From positions 44,195 through 108,194 of the forward strand of contig JAVTVY010025213.1 of NCBI GenBank assembly GCA_036873755.1: a stretch of DNA of 64,000 nt, read 5' to 3'. Positions within the stretch are counted from its first letter, which is position 1, and every line of letters begins with the position of its first letter. The position numbers and the translations under genes were made by a program. Positions 1 to 11,500 of the stretch are shown here, in pieces. Under the pieces are notes generated by a model. That model searched no databases. It was given only the letters and a program-made list of their open reading frames with translations, and had not been told where the DNA came from. The DNA comes from Hanleya hanleyi. Its lineage: Eukaryota; Mollusca; Polyplacophora; Lepidopleurida; Hanleyidae.

Positions 1-825
1 CAATTTGAGGTGGATATGAAAAAGTACTGACTCACACGTGCAATGGCAACAATTCGCTACAGTGTAATGAAATGTGTTCATTTTTTAGGCGCCCGTGGTT
101 TTATTAATATGCACACACATATGTTTTTCTAATAGTTCATTGGCTGAACCGCGAGGCGGGAGAAAAAATATTAAACTATTTTCGTCTCGCGAGGCCAAAT
201 CCTCAGTGTGTGTGCGGCGAACGCAACCCAACAACTCACCAGTTTTACCGGACAGGCAAATGAATTGCATGTTATTTTCACTGGATTCATACGCTCGACT
301 CTTCAAAATGGACTTGAAGGAGACGTTATGCGGGAACTGAAATCAATTTCTTGAAACGTTTGCTCACCGTGTGCGCTGAAACAACAAGAGAGCTAACAGG
401 CAATTGAGGCCGTTAGCTCAGCTGATATCTCGATGGAAATATGTGTGAATTTCGAAAAAAATGCGTGACAAGCCAAGAAACAGAAAACCGCTGGGATGTA
501 GACACCAAACCAGGGAACATCTATGTGCCGCTGACCAAAATCATTAGCTTCATAGTTTAGTGCGTAAAGGTGTTTTGTACAATACATTGAATTGAATTGA
601 ATTTCATCCACGTGGTATACTGGACACCGGATTTACCGATGGAAATATGTGAATTTCGAAAAAATATATATGGAAATGAGATTCGTGGTGTGTTATATCC
701 ACCTAGGAAAAAAACAGCCCCCCAGATATGCATCAAACGTCCGGGAGTATGGAATATAGGTATACATCTGGACTAAACTTCTTTTATCAGGTAAGCTAGA
801 CTTTAGTACTATACTTGCATGTCAT

Positions 826-856
<31 letters not shown>

Positions 857-1600
857 ACATTTCAATCTGCCAATTTTCGAGATGAAAATTTTTTCTTGAC
901 GAAATAGAAATGAACGCGAATCTATATTCTACAAAACCTAGAAAATATTAGCGTAGGTGAATTTTTTTAGACTCATTTTAGACTGTTTTGTGCTTTCATC
1001 GAAAGTGAAAACACATCTCGAAAAGTGTGTAGCAGTGTCGATATAAATCTTCAACCTAGATGTGAAAATAGATACCGGGGCATAAATTAGAGAGAGCATT
1101 TCAGTACACCTCAAAAAAAATGAAACATGGACGGTATCCTTCATCTCGAGGGGTGCGCAAGTTCGATTCTTGCTTTCATTATGTGAGTATGTGTTGGACA
1201 TGTGATCTTTAAATTTTATTATCACCAGACTAGCAGGGTAGGATGTGGGTTTCAGGAGTTCACCGGGTGTGACAATTTCTTTATAATGATTTGTGATAAA
1301 AGCGGGTAAAACCTAATGTCAAAATCTCCTTGAAGGTCACGGAGATGTCGGTTTATTGCTGATCAGCTGATTTCCAGGACAGACAGACATTATTTCGGCT
1401 CTTTTCTCTTCGAAATTCTTGTAATTTGCTCAATACAAATAAATATTTAAATTGACTCTGAGTTTTCTGTTGGCATTATTTCAGCAATATTATGCACTAA
1501 TGGGTTTTATCATTCTTTTCCATTCAGGGAATTTTTACAGTTCCACAGTGTCACAAAACAACAATAATGCCATGATGTCACAATAAGACGTTACAAAGAC
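1..1600. other. Non-coding DNA, no gene recognised
   Basis: Only short ORFs occur here, without domain-like composition. A (GA)n microsatellite lies at 831-858. I see no exon with convincing splice sites. Confidence 0.5.
831..858. repeat. (GA)n microsatellite
   Basis: An uninterrupted run of GA dinucleotides, about 14 units. Confidence 0.95.
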
Positions 1601-1607
1601 AATTTCT

Positions 1608-2229
1608 GCTGTATACAATGGTATAAGGCACCTGCATACAATGGTATAAGGCACCTGTATACCATGGTATAAGGCACATGTATACAATGGTCAGATGTAC
1701 CTGTATACAATGGTATAAGGCACCTGTATACAATGGTATAAGGCACCTGTATACAATGGTATAAGGCACCTGTATACAATGGTATAAGGCACCTGTATAC
1801 AATAGTATAAGGCACCTGTATACAATGGTCAGATGTACCTGTATACAATGGTATAAGGCACCTGTATACAATGGTATAAGGCACCTGTATACAATGGTAT
1901 AAGGCACCTGTATACAATGGTCAGATGTACCTGTATACAATGGTATAAGGCACCTGTATACAATGGTCAAATGTACCTGTATACAATGGTATAAGGCACC
2001 TGTATACAATGGTATAAGGCACCTGTATACAATGGTCAGATGTACCTGTATACAATGGTATAAGGCACCTGTATACAATGGTATAAGGCACCTGTATACA
2101 ATGGTCAGATGTACCTGTATACAATGGTATAAGGCACCTGTATACAATGGTATAAGGCACCTGTATACAATGGTCAGATGTACCTGTATACAATGGTATA
2201 AGGCACCTGTATACAATGGTCAAGATGTA
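1608..2229. repeat. 23-bp minisatellite with two alternating unit types
   Basis: About 27 head-to-tail 23-bp units. Every unit begins CTGTATACAATGGT and ends either ATAAGGCAC or CAGATGTAC. The two endings alternate irregularly. The array is open in several frames on both strands because 23 is not a multiple of 3 and stops are rare in it. Those long ORFs are artefacts of the repeat, not genes. Confidence 0.95.
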
Positions 2230-2245
2230 CCTGTAAAATTCTTGC

Positions 2246-2812
2246 ACACTCACTCACTGGCGGCCATCTTGTACCCACCTCCCACATCTCTTGCACTCAC
2301 TCACACTGGCGGCCATCTTGTCCCACCTCCCACATCTTGCACTGACTGACACTTGGCGGCCATCTTGTACCCACCTCCCACATCTTGCACTGACTGACAC
2401 TGGCGGCCATCTTGTCCCACCTCCCACATCTTGCACTGACTGACACTTGGCGGCCATCTTGTCCCACCTCCCACACCACACTAAAACAGGCCGCCATCTT
2501 GTCCCACCTCCCACACGACACTAAAACTCGCCGCCATCTTGTCCCACCTCCCACACGACACTAAAACCGGCCGCCATCTTGTCCCACCTCCCACACAACA
2601 CACTAAAACAGACCGCCATCTTGTACCCACCTCCCACATCTTGCACTGACTGACACTGGCGGCCATCTTGTCCCACCTCCCACACGACACTAAAACTCGC
2701 CGCCATCTTGTCCCACCTCCCACACGACACAAAAAACCAGCCGCCATCTTGTCCCACCTCCCACACGACACTAAAACTCGCCGCCATCTTGTCCCACCTC
2801 CCACACATCACG
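2246..2812. repeat. Minisatellite of about 40-50-bp units, each with a YY1-like site
   Basis: About 13 units, each containing GCCGCCATCTTG or GGCGGCCATCTTGT followed by CCCACCTCCCACA. Two spacer types occur: TTGCACTGACTGACACT and CGACACTAAAACTCG. The reverse complement of the core, CAAGATGGCGGC, matches the YY1 consensus, so this is a dense cluster of potential YY1 sites. The open frames across it are repeat artefacts. Confidence 0.9.
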
Positions 2813-2954
2813 CATGCGCACACCGCCCCAATACCGCCCCTCGCCCCAATACCGCCCCAAAACCTCCTCAATTGTGACGTCACAATACGTCACACAAGGT
2901 TCTGCGCATGCGCAGTGAGGCGCTATTTCGCCAATTTGCTTGCTACATACTACT

Positions 2955-3044
2955 GACACCTTTAACCAAAACGGTTTTTCAGTATCATTTTGGATCAAAC
3001 CCACCGCATTTCGATAAGTAAGACTCGTTTTGGTTAAAGGTGTC
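2955..3044. repeat. 19-bp perfect inverted repeat (hairpin)
   Basis: GACACCTTTAACCAAAACG at 2955-2973 is exactly reverse-complementary to 3026-3044, with a 52-bp loop. It may be the termini of a tiny MITE or a recombination hairpin. No gene is adjacent. Confidence 0.8.
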
Positions 3045-4292
3045 ATATTTTATATATGAAGGGAATTCCCTTCAAGAATATCACCAAAAATTGCAAAAAC
3101 AAACAAATGCTTATTTTCTAATACTCGTAATATTTCTTTGGCAAATCTCTTCTCGGTGAAAATTGAGACATGAAAATTCAGTATTTTCTCTCTCAAGCTA
3201 ATAACTTATAACTTATATTCTCGGTTTATAAACGCAACACACTAAGAAAGAAAATACGGTCAAACCGAACACCTCCTTTAAAGTGGTACGGCCTTACGAG
3301 TGAACGAAGCGACCAAGTCGCGAGGGAGCAAAGCGACCGATCCGGGGTAGAGTCTGAAAGGGGGTATCCCCCCCCCCCACCCTCGCAGCGTTAACGCTTT
3401 TCTTTAAATTGTACTGAAGTGGCGCTCACAGAGAGCATCTGAAAACTCTTTTGTTTCAGATAGGATATACATCAGAACAATATAAGAGAATGTTTACAGA
3501 TGATACAAGATGGAAATTGTATAAGGCGCAGTTGAGCTCTTGTTTTAAACATAGCTCGTTAGGCCAATATATTTTGAAAAACAAGGTCGGAAACTGACCG
3601 GGAACGGCAGCACGCAGTCAGAAACAACATAGCTTGTATGACATATTGGACAACTATGAGAACAACTAATTCGTGTTCAGATTTTTTTTATTTACTTATT
3701 TTTTTTTTGAGGGGGGTGGTGGGTGGTTGATAAAATAATAAAGTGTACATCACCCGCGACAGCATGCATATGAACATACGTGCTGTTTATAAATAATAAT
3801 AAAGAATAATAAAAAAATAATTAAAAAACCTATCTCAACGATGTTCAGAGTCGCTAATAACTTCAATGGCGCTCTTGACCGATCAAAGCCTTCTTCAAAC
3901 TGGAAGCTATCAGAATTGCTTTCTAGTTTTTTATTTTGTTTTTCCTCACTTCTCTTTTTTTGTTTACTTTCTTTCGTATTTTTTTTTCTCACAAAATAGT
4001 TATACGACAATGGCTGTACCTGCCGTACCGTTTCCGATGCCCCTGTTCTAGCCTTGCCGCGTAACAGTTGGCCAGTAGAGGTGCAACGCAATCCTTATTG
4101 ATCGTACGGTCGAAGCCAGTTTCCCATGCATATCGCTCAGTGAACGTGGTCTCAAAATATTTCTATGTCGTGGTGACGTCGCTGGAACTACATATGGCAT
4201 GTTCTTAGATTGAGCTTAACCATACTAGGTCTAGGCGATCTGTGTGAGTTATCCGACCAAAACCTAGTAAATAGGCTAACTGCCTGTAACCC
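3045..4292. other. Non-coding DNA, no gene recognised
   Basis: AT-rich sequence with C and T homopolymers (3368-3381, 3685-3712). ORFs here are short and low-complexity. I see nothing supportable as a gene. Confidence 0.5.
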
Positions 4293-5461
4293 TACACTCT
4301 CAGAAATATTCAGGTAAAAATCCTGAACTGATCAGGTTGTATATCCACAACTCAGTTTCAGGGATTTTGGCTGAAATACAGGACTGATTACCTGAATTTC
4401 AGGAAAAAGATCCCTGAATGAGGGTAGAGAGGGCGGAAAGTGCCCCTCCTCCCCCCCCCCCTGCATATTTTCGCTATCGCTAAGGCTAGGGGGCTGAAAC
4501 TTACCACACTAATTTTTTGGGTCAAACTCTACAACAATATGTGAACAAAAATCCAAGACGGCCGCGATGATGACGTCACTGTTACGTCATTTTCAAAAAG
4601 AGCATTTTTGCACGATTTTTCAATCAGAATTTTTATTTTTGTTTTTTTTTCTCGCAAAAACGGCACGATAAATTAGTAAATACTAATCTGATATGAAATA
4701 AAATAGGTTTTACCCACTTTTCCATGCAGAAAAGCAAAAGGTTTGAAGAAATATGACGAAAACATTACTTTTCTGGTACCCCCACATAGCCGCCATTTTA
4801 AATTTACCCATGATCCTCTACTCGTGGGGGGGGGGGTGGCGGAGGGAGAGCGGGTCTTGCAAATAGGCTCAAAATGACCTCAATATGATAATCTAAACAG
4901 TCACGGAGTTTCAGCTCTCCATTGTTTGTCGTTCCGGAGATAGCGCAGAAAGTTTGGTAGGGGGACATTTTGCTCCCCCCCCCCTCCCTCCCTCAGGCAT
5001 GGTAGGGTTAATGAGGAGGGAAGGGGCGGGGAACGAACCAGGGTGTGTTTTTTTTTGCGGTACTAAGACATGGTTTCAGTTATTTTTCGTAGAAGGCATA
5101 AAACCGCGTTGAATCAACAACCTGATTTTTTGCGAAAACATCACTTTTCTGGTACCCCCACATGGACGCCATTTTAAATTTACCCATGATCCTCTGCTAA
5201 TAGGCGCAAAATGACCCCAATATTATCTAGAACGTCAAGAATTTTCAACTCTCAATTTTTTTGTCGTTCCGGATATAAGAAAGAAAAACCAAAAAGGTGT
5301 AGCGGGTGAGGGGGGGGGGGGAGTGATATACCTGAATTTCAGGACATTATCCCTGGATTTCAGGTAAAATCCCTTAAAATTGAGTTGTGCATGTGCAATC
5401 TGAACTATTCGAGTTGTGCATGTGCAATCTGAACTATTCGGGATCATTCCCTGAGAGTGTA
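4293..5461. mobile_element. Probable non-autonomous TIR element
   Basis: The ends are TACACTCTCAG (4293-4303) and its reverse complement (5451-5461). Near both ends lie repeats of CCTGAATTTCAGG-type palindromes. The interior holds two copies of a sequence family also seen at 22.7, 23.8 and 24.4 kb (GGTACCCCCACAT next to CATGATCCTCTGC). No transposase is encoded. The target duplication is unclear, so the exact ends are tentative. Confidence 0.5.
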
Positions 5462-6190
5462 CCCTATTAACCCTATCTGGTATCCACCCCCCCCCAAAAA
5501 AAAATCATCGCAGCTACGAAACGAAGAGAGAAAGAGCGCTGAAACTTTTTCTGTTAATCAGTTTGGGGTCATTTTAAAGGAACCACCACAAACCCCTACT
5601 TTGCTCGACGGATTCTCAATCTATGAAATCTAGGATTCCCAAATCTTAACATTGTCAGCCGTTTAGAAGTAGTGAAATTTGACGAGCGGAAAGTCAACAC
5701 GGCTCTTGAATGTCTCCTGCTGAATGCGTCACTGGTCTAAGATCTCATCCGCAACACAGCAGCCATCATACAGATTCATGTGTCATCACTGGCGTTTTAT
5801 CCTCTTCAATTTCTCCGTCTCACTAGCAAAGGACGAGTTGCGGTAAGATAGCGGACGGTACTACGCTGACCTTCTATTGTAAAGCCGCTATTATGTGAAA
5901 GCTCTGTGACGCTGCACGAAACAGCGGATTCCCTATGTCTAAAAATAAATGATACCGGTTTCGAGGTTAGGCCACTCCAAACGAATTTATCGTTTCACAT
6001 AGAACATAACAAATATATGCATTTTCAGTCTAGTGTTTTACTCCATTTTTCCTTGTCATTTTCTGATAGTTTCATTTCATATTTCATGTAATAAAAGTAT
6101 ATGATCGAAATATAATACACATCTATATACAGTTCGGTTTGAAGCTACAGATACAGTATATATACAGTTTGTATTCAGCTGATCGCTTCC
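5462..6190. other. Non-coding DNA, no gene recognised
   Basis: No coding exon, tRNA or clear repeat end was seen. It precedes the 3' end of the minus-strand transposase pseudogene. Confidence 0.5.
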
Positions 6191-7883
6191 TCAGTCACTA
6201 TCATTGGAACTGTTGTCCTCTCTATCCGTGCTGGGAATATTCGCGACATCCTGCAGGAGAGGCGTTAATCTGTCCGGTATACGACTGTATTCCTCGTGTC
6301 TTGCAAATGACAAGTACCAGATGATACTTGCGACGTGGGAGCAGCATCCCACAGTTCGGGCACCAACAGGACATTGACAGTACCAGCCATCAACCGATTC
6401 GTCACTAAACTGTATCCACAGACTGTGTTGTTTTGAAGACGTGTGTCTTGACTGGATGCGGGCATGGACTATGTCAGATGTGGCTTGGCTTACAAAGATG
6501 CGCGGATTCCCCTCTTGCAGGTATTCCTCCACAGGCTTGTTTCACCTGGTACACACCGAAGGTCAGCGACCGAATTTCCTCTTCCGATAATTTTGGGAAA
6601 TCGGGAAGGGCGCCCGAAGTATCGATCGGTGACCAGGTTGAGGACCCGTGCTTAAGGTGAACTTCTGTATTGACACGTTCTTGAACGACGTTAACTGTTT
6701 TGGCGATCTCAAGCATCTTTACGGCAACGTCACAATCTGCAGGGGTATTTGTCGCCACTGGGGGCCTGTATTTGTTGCACAAAGCAGCCACAACATGGAT
6801 GAATTCTTGAAGATTGTGAAGATCTGCATTCGGAACCACTTTGTCTAGGTAACGCCACTGCTTTAACTGGTCGTTTATACATTCCACTGCCCAGCGAACC
6901 TTGGTTACTAGCCTAGATGTATTAGCATCTTCACAAGACAGTTGCTTTTTCCCTTTGTCTAAGAAGCACGGTGACTCGGTTTGAAATCCACAGTCGTGTA
7001 AAGATGGCAGTGCATCTCTAAAACCACGGTCCAGAATGAAGATGTCCTCTTCTTGCAGCCACTGCATCATATTTGCGGCATTGGTTTTCAGGGCATGGAC
7101 AGCTATGGACGCGTCATTATTCTTCCCGTCGGCAAAGTAAGATCCTAAAAAGCTGACAATGTAGCCATCGGTAGAAGTAATGACCATTGGCTTAACAAGG
7201 GGGTGGTGTTTGTGTATACTAAAGCTGCGTCGTTGAAAATGGTACTTGGAGCTCTTCTGTATATAAACATAGTTTCCATCAAGAATGAAAATAGCTGTAT
7301 CAGAAACCCATGTACTGAAGAGCTGGATGGCGAGATCTGTGGTATGCCCCTCAATAACTTGCATCCGTGTAATATGGTGGAATCGCAAATACAGAGGCAC
7401 AAAATCTGTGGTTAGTGCTGCCTTTGCCGATTTTATAATTCTTGACACCTGATAGCGTTTGTTGATGCAGCAAAGTGTTTTCAACAATCTGTGGATGATT
7501 AAAAATGCGATTTTGAGTTAAGTTCAATAACGCCTTAATTATATTTATGCCAGCTAATCTAAGTAATTTATATATCCTTTATTGGGGATATTAAGGGGGA
7601 GCCTACTATGCGTTTCTGTAGACATAGATATAACACAAAATATTGAACGTTTGGGTTCCATTGCAACATGGGAAACATTTTTAAGAAAAAAACTCCAATA
7701 ACATGCAGATTTTCAATCTTACCTCAATGACAGACCCGTTCTTAACTTGAGAAGTAGCATCCCAATAGCTTGTCTGGTGGACCTCAGCCTGGTACTTCGC
7801 ATACTGTGAACATGGGAAATCAAATCATCAAATTGATTGTTTCGCAGGCCTGTAAGATTGTACATGTCATCATCTGACATAGT
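6191..7883 (-). pseudogene. ISL2EU/IS4EU-type DDE transposase, C-terminal part (split by insertion)
   Basis: This is the 3' part of a cut-and-paste transposase. The long minus-strand frame 7487-6474 carries the DDE core: first Asp in ILDGNYVYIQ, second near SYFADGKNND, then ILDRGF and the late Glu in RWAVECINDQ. Another frame, 6532-6191, carries a SWIM-type zinc finger (CQC...CCSH) followed by an acidic tail. Family proteins have the SWIM finger directly after the DDE core, so a frameshift near 6520-6535 breaks the gene. An intron with GTAAGA donor near 7720 and CCACAG acceptor near 7488 joins an upstream exon (7883-7721). The exon is cut by the element at 7884. The family name is from recall of related proteins. 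Confidence 0.8.
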
Positions 7884-8281
7884 AGTAGAATGTAAATAGC
7901 CGGTTCTGGCGCAGGGAAGCCGATGACGTCATAATGGCGATATCTCGGGAACTAAGACGGATAGAGACTCGCGGCTACGGCGTCGTATTCCTCTCGTATA
8001 GATGCACGATAAAGTCCCTATACAATTTTATCGCCCGGCGTTAACTTTCGCCGCAATTAGACGATAATCGGTATCACGTGATTCGACGATTTCTCGCGAA
8101 ATAAGCGACATACGCGCACGCTGTTTGCGACGTCGTATTCCTCGTGTAGGGTCTACCGTAAAGCTCCTATACGAATTTATCGTATCTCCGTAAGTTTCGC
8201 CTCTATTCGGCGTCGAAATACGCTCTGTTTACTTACTTAACCGGACATGGAATGCGTCCACGCGAAAATTAGGTCGACCGG
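7884..8281 (+). repeat. Left terminal inverted repeat of the Polinton-like element
   Basis: About 398 bp, nearly identical to the reverse complement of 12218-12615. Similarity fades after CGCGAAAATTAG.GTCGACC. It contains CG-rich palindromic stretches and no ORF. Confidence 0.9.
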
Positions 8282-8429
8282 AAGTGACGTTGATAAAATA
8301 GGAAAGTCATCATAAATGCGGCCATTTGACAGTCATACGTCATTATCACCTCAATATTTCATATATAAAGACGAATAGCCTTAACGTATCATACTGTCGC
8401 TACTATTCAAACGCGTCACCGATAGCACG

Positions 8430-8895
8430 ATGGAAGAGGTCCACCGACAAGCAATTCGCGAAAATCTTTTTGATTCTCATCAAAAAGATAACATGTGTGT
8501 CCGCAATATGTGATTCGCTAAGACGAAATACGATATTAACGATGGAAATGTACGAAGACATTATGACTGAGAAGACAACGAGTAGTCGAGTGCGGCATTT
8601 GTTGAACTTGATACCTAAACGAGGTCCGAAGGCCTTTTATGCGTTTGTGGAAGCTCTACAGGAGACTGGCAACATTACATTAGCCCAACTGCTACAGCCT
8701 GAACTTAAGAAGACTTCTATCGTTGATGTTGGATACATCTTCATGACTGGGTTCCATTTGGGGTACAATGTCTTCGTCAATGTGGGAACCTCTAAAGGGC
8801 ACGCCTGCATAGATATTACCGAGAGTATAGATGTAGCCGACTCCGACCCTTTGCCCCATATAAAACAATACGTTTATCGCGGGAAGGTTGGATGA
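8430..8895 (+). pseudogene. CARD-domain protein of the Polinton-like element (frameshifted)
   Basis: The frame covering 8450-8895 encodes a caspase recruitment domain (CARD). Helix-like segments include EMYEDIMTEK, VRHLLNLIPKRGPKAF and FVEALQETGN, the signature of death-fold helices 3-5. The only good ATG before the domain (8430, after a CACG context) is in another frame. It supplies the expected first helix and then stops at 8513. A one-base indel around the T-run near 8465-8475 is therefore likely. CARDs mediate homotypic binding in apoptosis and innate signalling, so a role in damping host responses is an inference. The tail of about 60 residues after the CARD is unassigned. It overlaps the next ORF by 4 nt (ATGA). 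Confidence 0.7.
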
Positions 8896-9230
8896 AGTTG
8901 ACAGACTATATCGTTACGATCGACGACCTGATAGTGAAACGCGTAGACAATGCCGAACCTTTACCGTTGTCAGAAGACGTGTACTTGAGTTACAGCTTCT
9001 ACCGAGGACAGGATAAAATTCATGTTCGTCGCTGGAAGACGGAAGAGAATAGGCGCAACAACATTCATCCAACAAAAGACGGACAGACTTTGGACCTGAC
9101 TATGTTGTCAAATTAGAAAAACTGTGTAGAGGACGTTGAGAAAGCCTTGAACGTTATCCGTTACGCGAGTGAATATATGATAGACGCTGAGACGGGGTCA
9201 CGACAGTGGAGAGTGAACGAGTACCAGTGA
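8892..9230 (+). pseudogene. PC4-like ssDNA-binding protein of the Polinton-like element (premature stop)
   Basis: The start codon overlaps the stop of the CARD frame. The middle of the protein (KIHVRRW, then IHPTKDGQTLDL) fits the PC4/SUB1 strand pattern, in which a basic strand is followed by a P-(T/G)-(K/R)-x-G turn and a helix. A TAG at 9114-9116 ends the frame inside the expected final helix. Beyond it the same frame stays open to a TGA at 9230 and reads as an amphipathic helix. This looks like one nonsense mutation. PC4 proteins bind single-stranded or melted DNA, so a replication or transcription role is inferred. Confidence 0.5.
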
Positions 9231-9557
9231 AATGATTGTATATATTTTTATGTTCATCGACTCGTAATAGGACGATACATGCAAAGAAAATGAAGCCATA
9301 TACTTGGAAAATCTGTGACATTGCTTGAAAAAGGAACAATTCGCATTTATACTTCTTTATATAATCACTTTATTCATCATAGCACTGCACAAATAATGAG
9401 CGAAATTGCTTATATAAAATACATCTCCATTGTGAGTATCATTTCGACATCTAGCCTTCCATTCAATGTTTATGTACGAATATTTCCACTGTGGTCTTTA
9501 TTCGGAGTCCTCACTATCACCGTCATCAATCAACTTATCGAATAAGCATTTCCGCAT
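9231..9557. other. Convergent intergenic region of the Polinton-like element
   Basis: About 330 bp of AT-rich sequence between the plus-strand and minus-strand genes. This is where transcripts from both sides would end. No further gene was recognised. Confidence 0.5.
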
Positions 9558-10919
9558 CTAAATCGTCTGTCTGAGTGCTTCCTCGTAGTCTATGTCGTAT
9601 ATCGTTTGCAGACGCCTCGTTGTTTCCAAGATCTCGTTATGAATATAATCGGTTTGAAGCTTTTGCATGTTCACGAGGCGATTGCAGTATTTCTGACGTA
9701 AGGTCTTCATCATCGCTGGAGTATAATCCTCCATAGCATTTGCACCAGACTCATCCTCGTCGTAACCTTGGCTTGTATATCGCTGTTTTCTCTCGTCAAT
9801 GTCAACCCTACAATCTCTCGCGATAGGTTTACCGAACATGTTTTTCCACACGTTATATTTAACCCGTTTCCGCAAGTGGGTAGGTAGATCTATTTCCCCA
9901 GAATGGTTGAGTTCGTCATCTGAACGGTATTTTCTCTTTCGTCGTTCCATTTCATTCCCGCTTCTATGGATCATCTGCGTCTGCTGGGACTCGTCATCAT
10001 TTTCATTCCGTTTGAACCACGGTGGATCTGTCTTCGTATATAATCCCTCCCCCACTTGTTCATTCCTCTTAGCGGACCATGTCGGATCGTGAGATGGTAT
10101 GCGTTGAATTTGAGTTGATGGATTAGGAATTGGGGCTGGATGAGGTGGCAGTTCTTCCTCTTTCACGAGTTCCTCATCGCCTGATATTACATTGGTAGAC
10201 AGTCTGTCATTTTCCGCTGTATCGGGTTTTAAATCGATGAACAGATATCCGTACGGACGAGATGTGACTTCGAGAAATTTTGCCATGAAATGTGTCGTAT
10301 CCCGAGGAAAGATCCGTCTCCCGAACGTGCTAATTTGCTGTCTATCAATAAAATTTTTGAATAGAACGAAATACTGGCAATTCAGCGTGATATCTCGAGA
10401 TGTCTTGTCTTGATGGAAGAGATTCAGATAAATTACGGACAAATTTCTGTGATGCGACCCTTTGGTGAATAGGTCGGCAACTTTTTCTTCGCGCTTTACC
10501 TCACCCATCAAATCGTCCAGAACAATAACGTTGGTTTGGCCGGGGTCGAAGTAATACTCTTCGCCTATGTCAGGGGGTATGCCGGGGAGGAAGTTTACAT
10601 TTTTCAGACTTGTAGATTCATAAGCTGACTGCCATTGACTGTAACACCATACGATGCGTGTTGGGGAGGGATGGATATTAGCAGATTCCAAAAATTTCAT
10701 CACCCATGATGTCTTCCCACAACCAGTCGGTCCGCTGACGATCATAGTAAATGGATGTTGTGATGCTCTTGAAAGAGCCATAGATGACGTCTCGAGAGTA
10801 CGTTTATACGGATGTTCTGCTTTTATCGGTTGAGTCTCCTGTTGTTGTATAAGTCGATGTCTCATCAGGTTATCTGGACGCGAGAATGTTTTCTGACACA
10901 CCGTACACTTGTTTGTCAT
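9558..10919 (-). CDS. A32/FtsK-like genome-packaging ATPase with N-terminal zinc finger
   Basis: A 453-residue protein. Residues 5-21 form a C2H2-like finger (CTVC, 12 residues, H) whose last His position is Gln. Walker A is GPTGCGKT at 63-70. Walker B is VIVLDDL at 131-137. A conserved block with NLSVIYLNLFHQDK and a Gln/Asn sensor region follows. The C-terminal 200 residues are charged, with KRKR-type nuclear signals. The domain matches the packaging ATPases of Polintons, adintoviruses and related viruses, which drive DNA into capsids using ATP. An intact ATPase in an element with no recognised capsid gene suggests it serves particles supplied by a relative, or that the capsid is too divergent to see. 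The ATG at 10919 directly precedes the zinc finger. This is the only intact long gene of the element. Confidence 0.85.
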   Translation of the reverse strand: MTNKCTVCQKTFSRPDNLMRHRLIQQQETQPIKAEHPYKRTLETSSMALSRASQHPFTMIVSGPTGCGKTSWVMKFLESANIHPSPTRIVWCYSQWQSAYESTSLKNVNFLPGIPPDIGEEYYFDPGQTNVIVLDDLMGEVKREEKVADLFTKGSHHRNLSVIYLNLFHQDKTSRDITLNCQYFVLFKNFIDRQQISTFGRRIFPRDTTHFMAKFLEVTSRPYGYLFIDLKPDTAENDRLSTNVISGDEELVKEEELPPHPAPIPNPSTQIQRIPSHDPTWSAKRNEQVGEGLYTKTDPPWFKRNENDDESQQTQMIHRSGNEMERRKRKYRSDDELNHSGEIDLPTHLRKRVKYNVWKNMFGKPIARDCRVDIDERKQRYTSQGYDEDESGANAMEDYTPAMMKTLRQKYCNRLVNMQKLQTDYIHNEILETTRRLQTIYDIDYEEALRQTI

Positions 10920-10958
10920 GTTGACGCTTCTCTGCCAAAACGTAGATTAATTCTAATA

Positions 10959-11026
10959 TCACTTCTCCCTATACTTTATACTATACGGTATATGCTCTTC
11001 CTCTTCCTCCTCCTCCTCCTCCTCAT

Positions 11027-11060
<34 letters not shown>

Positions 11061-11372
11061 ATCCTCCTCTTTTCGCGTTCCCTTTACTGGCGCTTGCACG
11101 CTTACTTTGTGACGCTGTCTACGGAGTTCTGCTTTAGCCTGCTCTACAACTCGCTGTGCCGGTGAAATTAGTTCAACTACCATTTCTCTTGTACGTGATT
11201 TGTTAGTCGAGCTCACCGTACTGTTGCCTTGTGCAATATTAAGAGAGTTTGGAGGTGAATGCACTCTCTGTCCCCCAATCTCACAAATTTCCTCCTTTAG
11301 GTAAGCTCTACTCTGGTCTCGATAAAATTTAATCCACATATCTACATAGTCAAGATTGTCTTCTGCCGACAT
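10959..11372 (-). CDS. Small protein with Glu/Asp-rich C-terminus (Polinton-like element)
   Basis: 137 residues, starting at an ATG in MSAEDNLDYVD. The first about 100 residues look globular or helical, with a basic helix RVVEQAKAELRRQRHK. Residues ~102-127 are almost only Glu and Asp, encoded by a GAG/GAA microsatellite (about 10994-11070). It lies just upstream of the ATPase on the same strand, with 39 bp between them. I do not recognise the family. Acidic tails of this kind occur on histone or DNA-mimicking and chaperone-like proteins, but that is not evidence of function here. Confidence 0.6.
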
Positions 11373-11500
11373 GATGCGTTCAACGGTTTCTAAAGGAATG
11401 CAAACATTTCTCTCATAGAGTTATGATATATGTATAACTACATAGAATGTCGTGAAGAGGTGTTTGACGAGGTATGGTAATGTTCACATTGTTTGAGTTT

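Noticed and set aside
1578..2253. Long ORFs on both strands with Tyr/Leu-rich repeats
   Set aside because: They lie entirely in the 23-bp minisatellite, which is open in several frames by composition.
2254..2956. Several overlapping ORFs with GGGTRW-type repeats
   Set aside because: Artefacts of the YY1-like minisatellite; all frames on both strands are similarly open.
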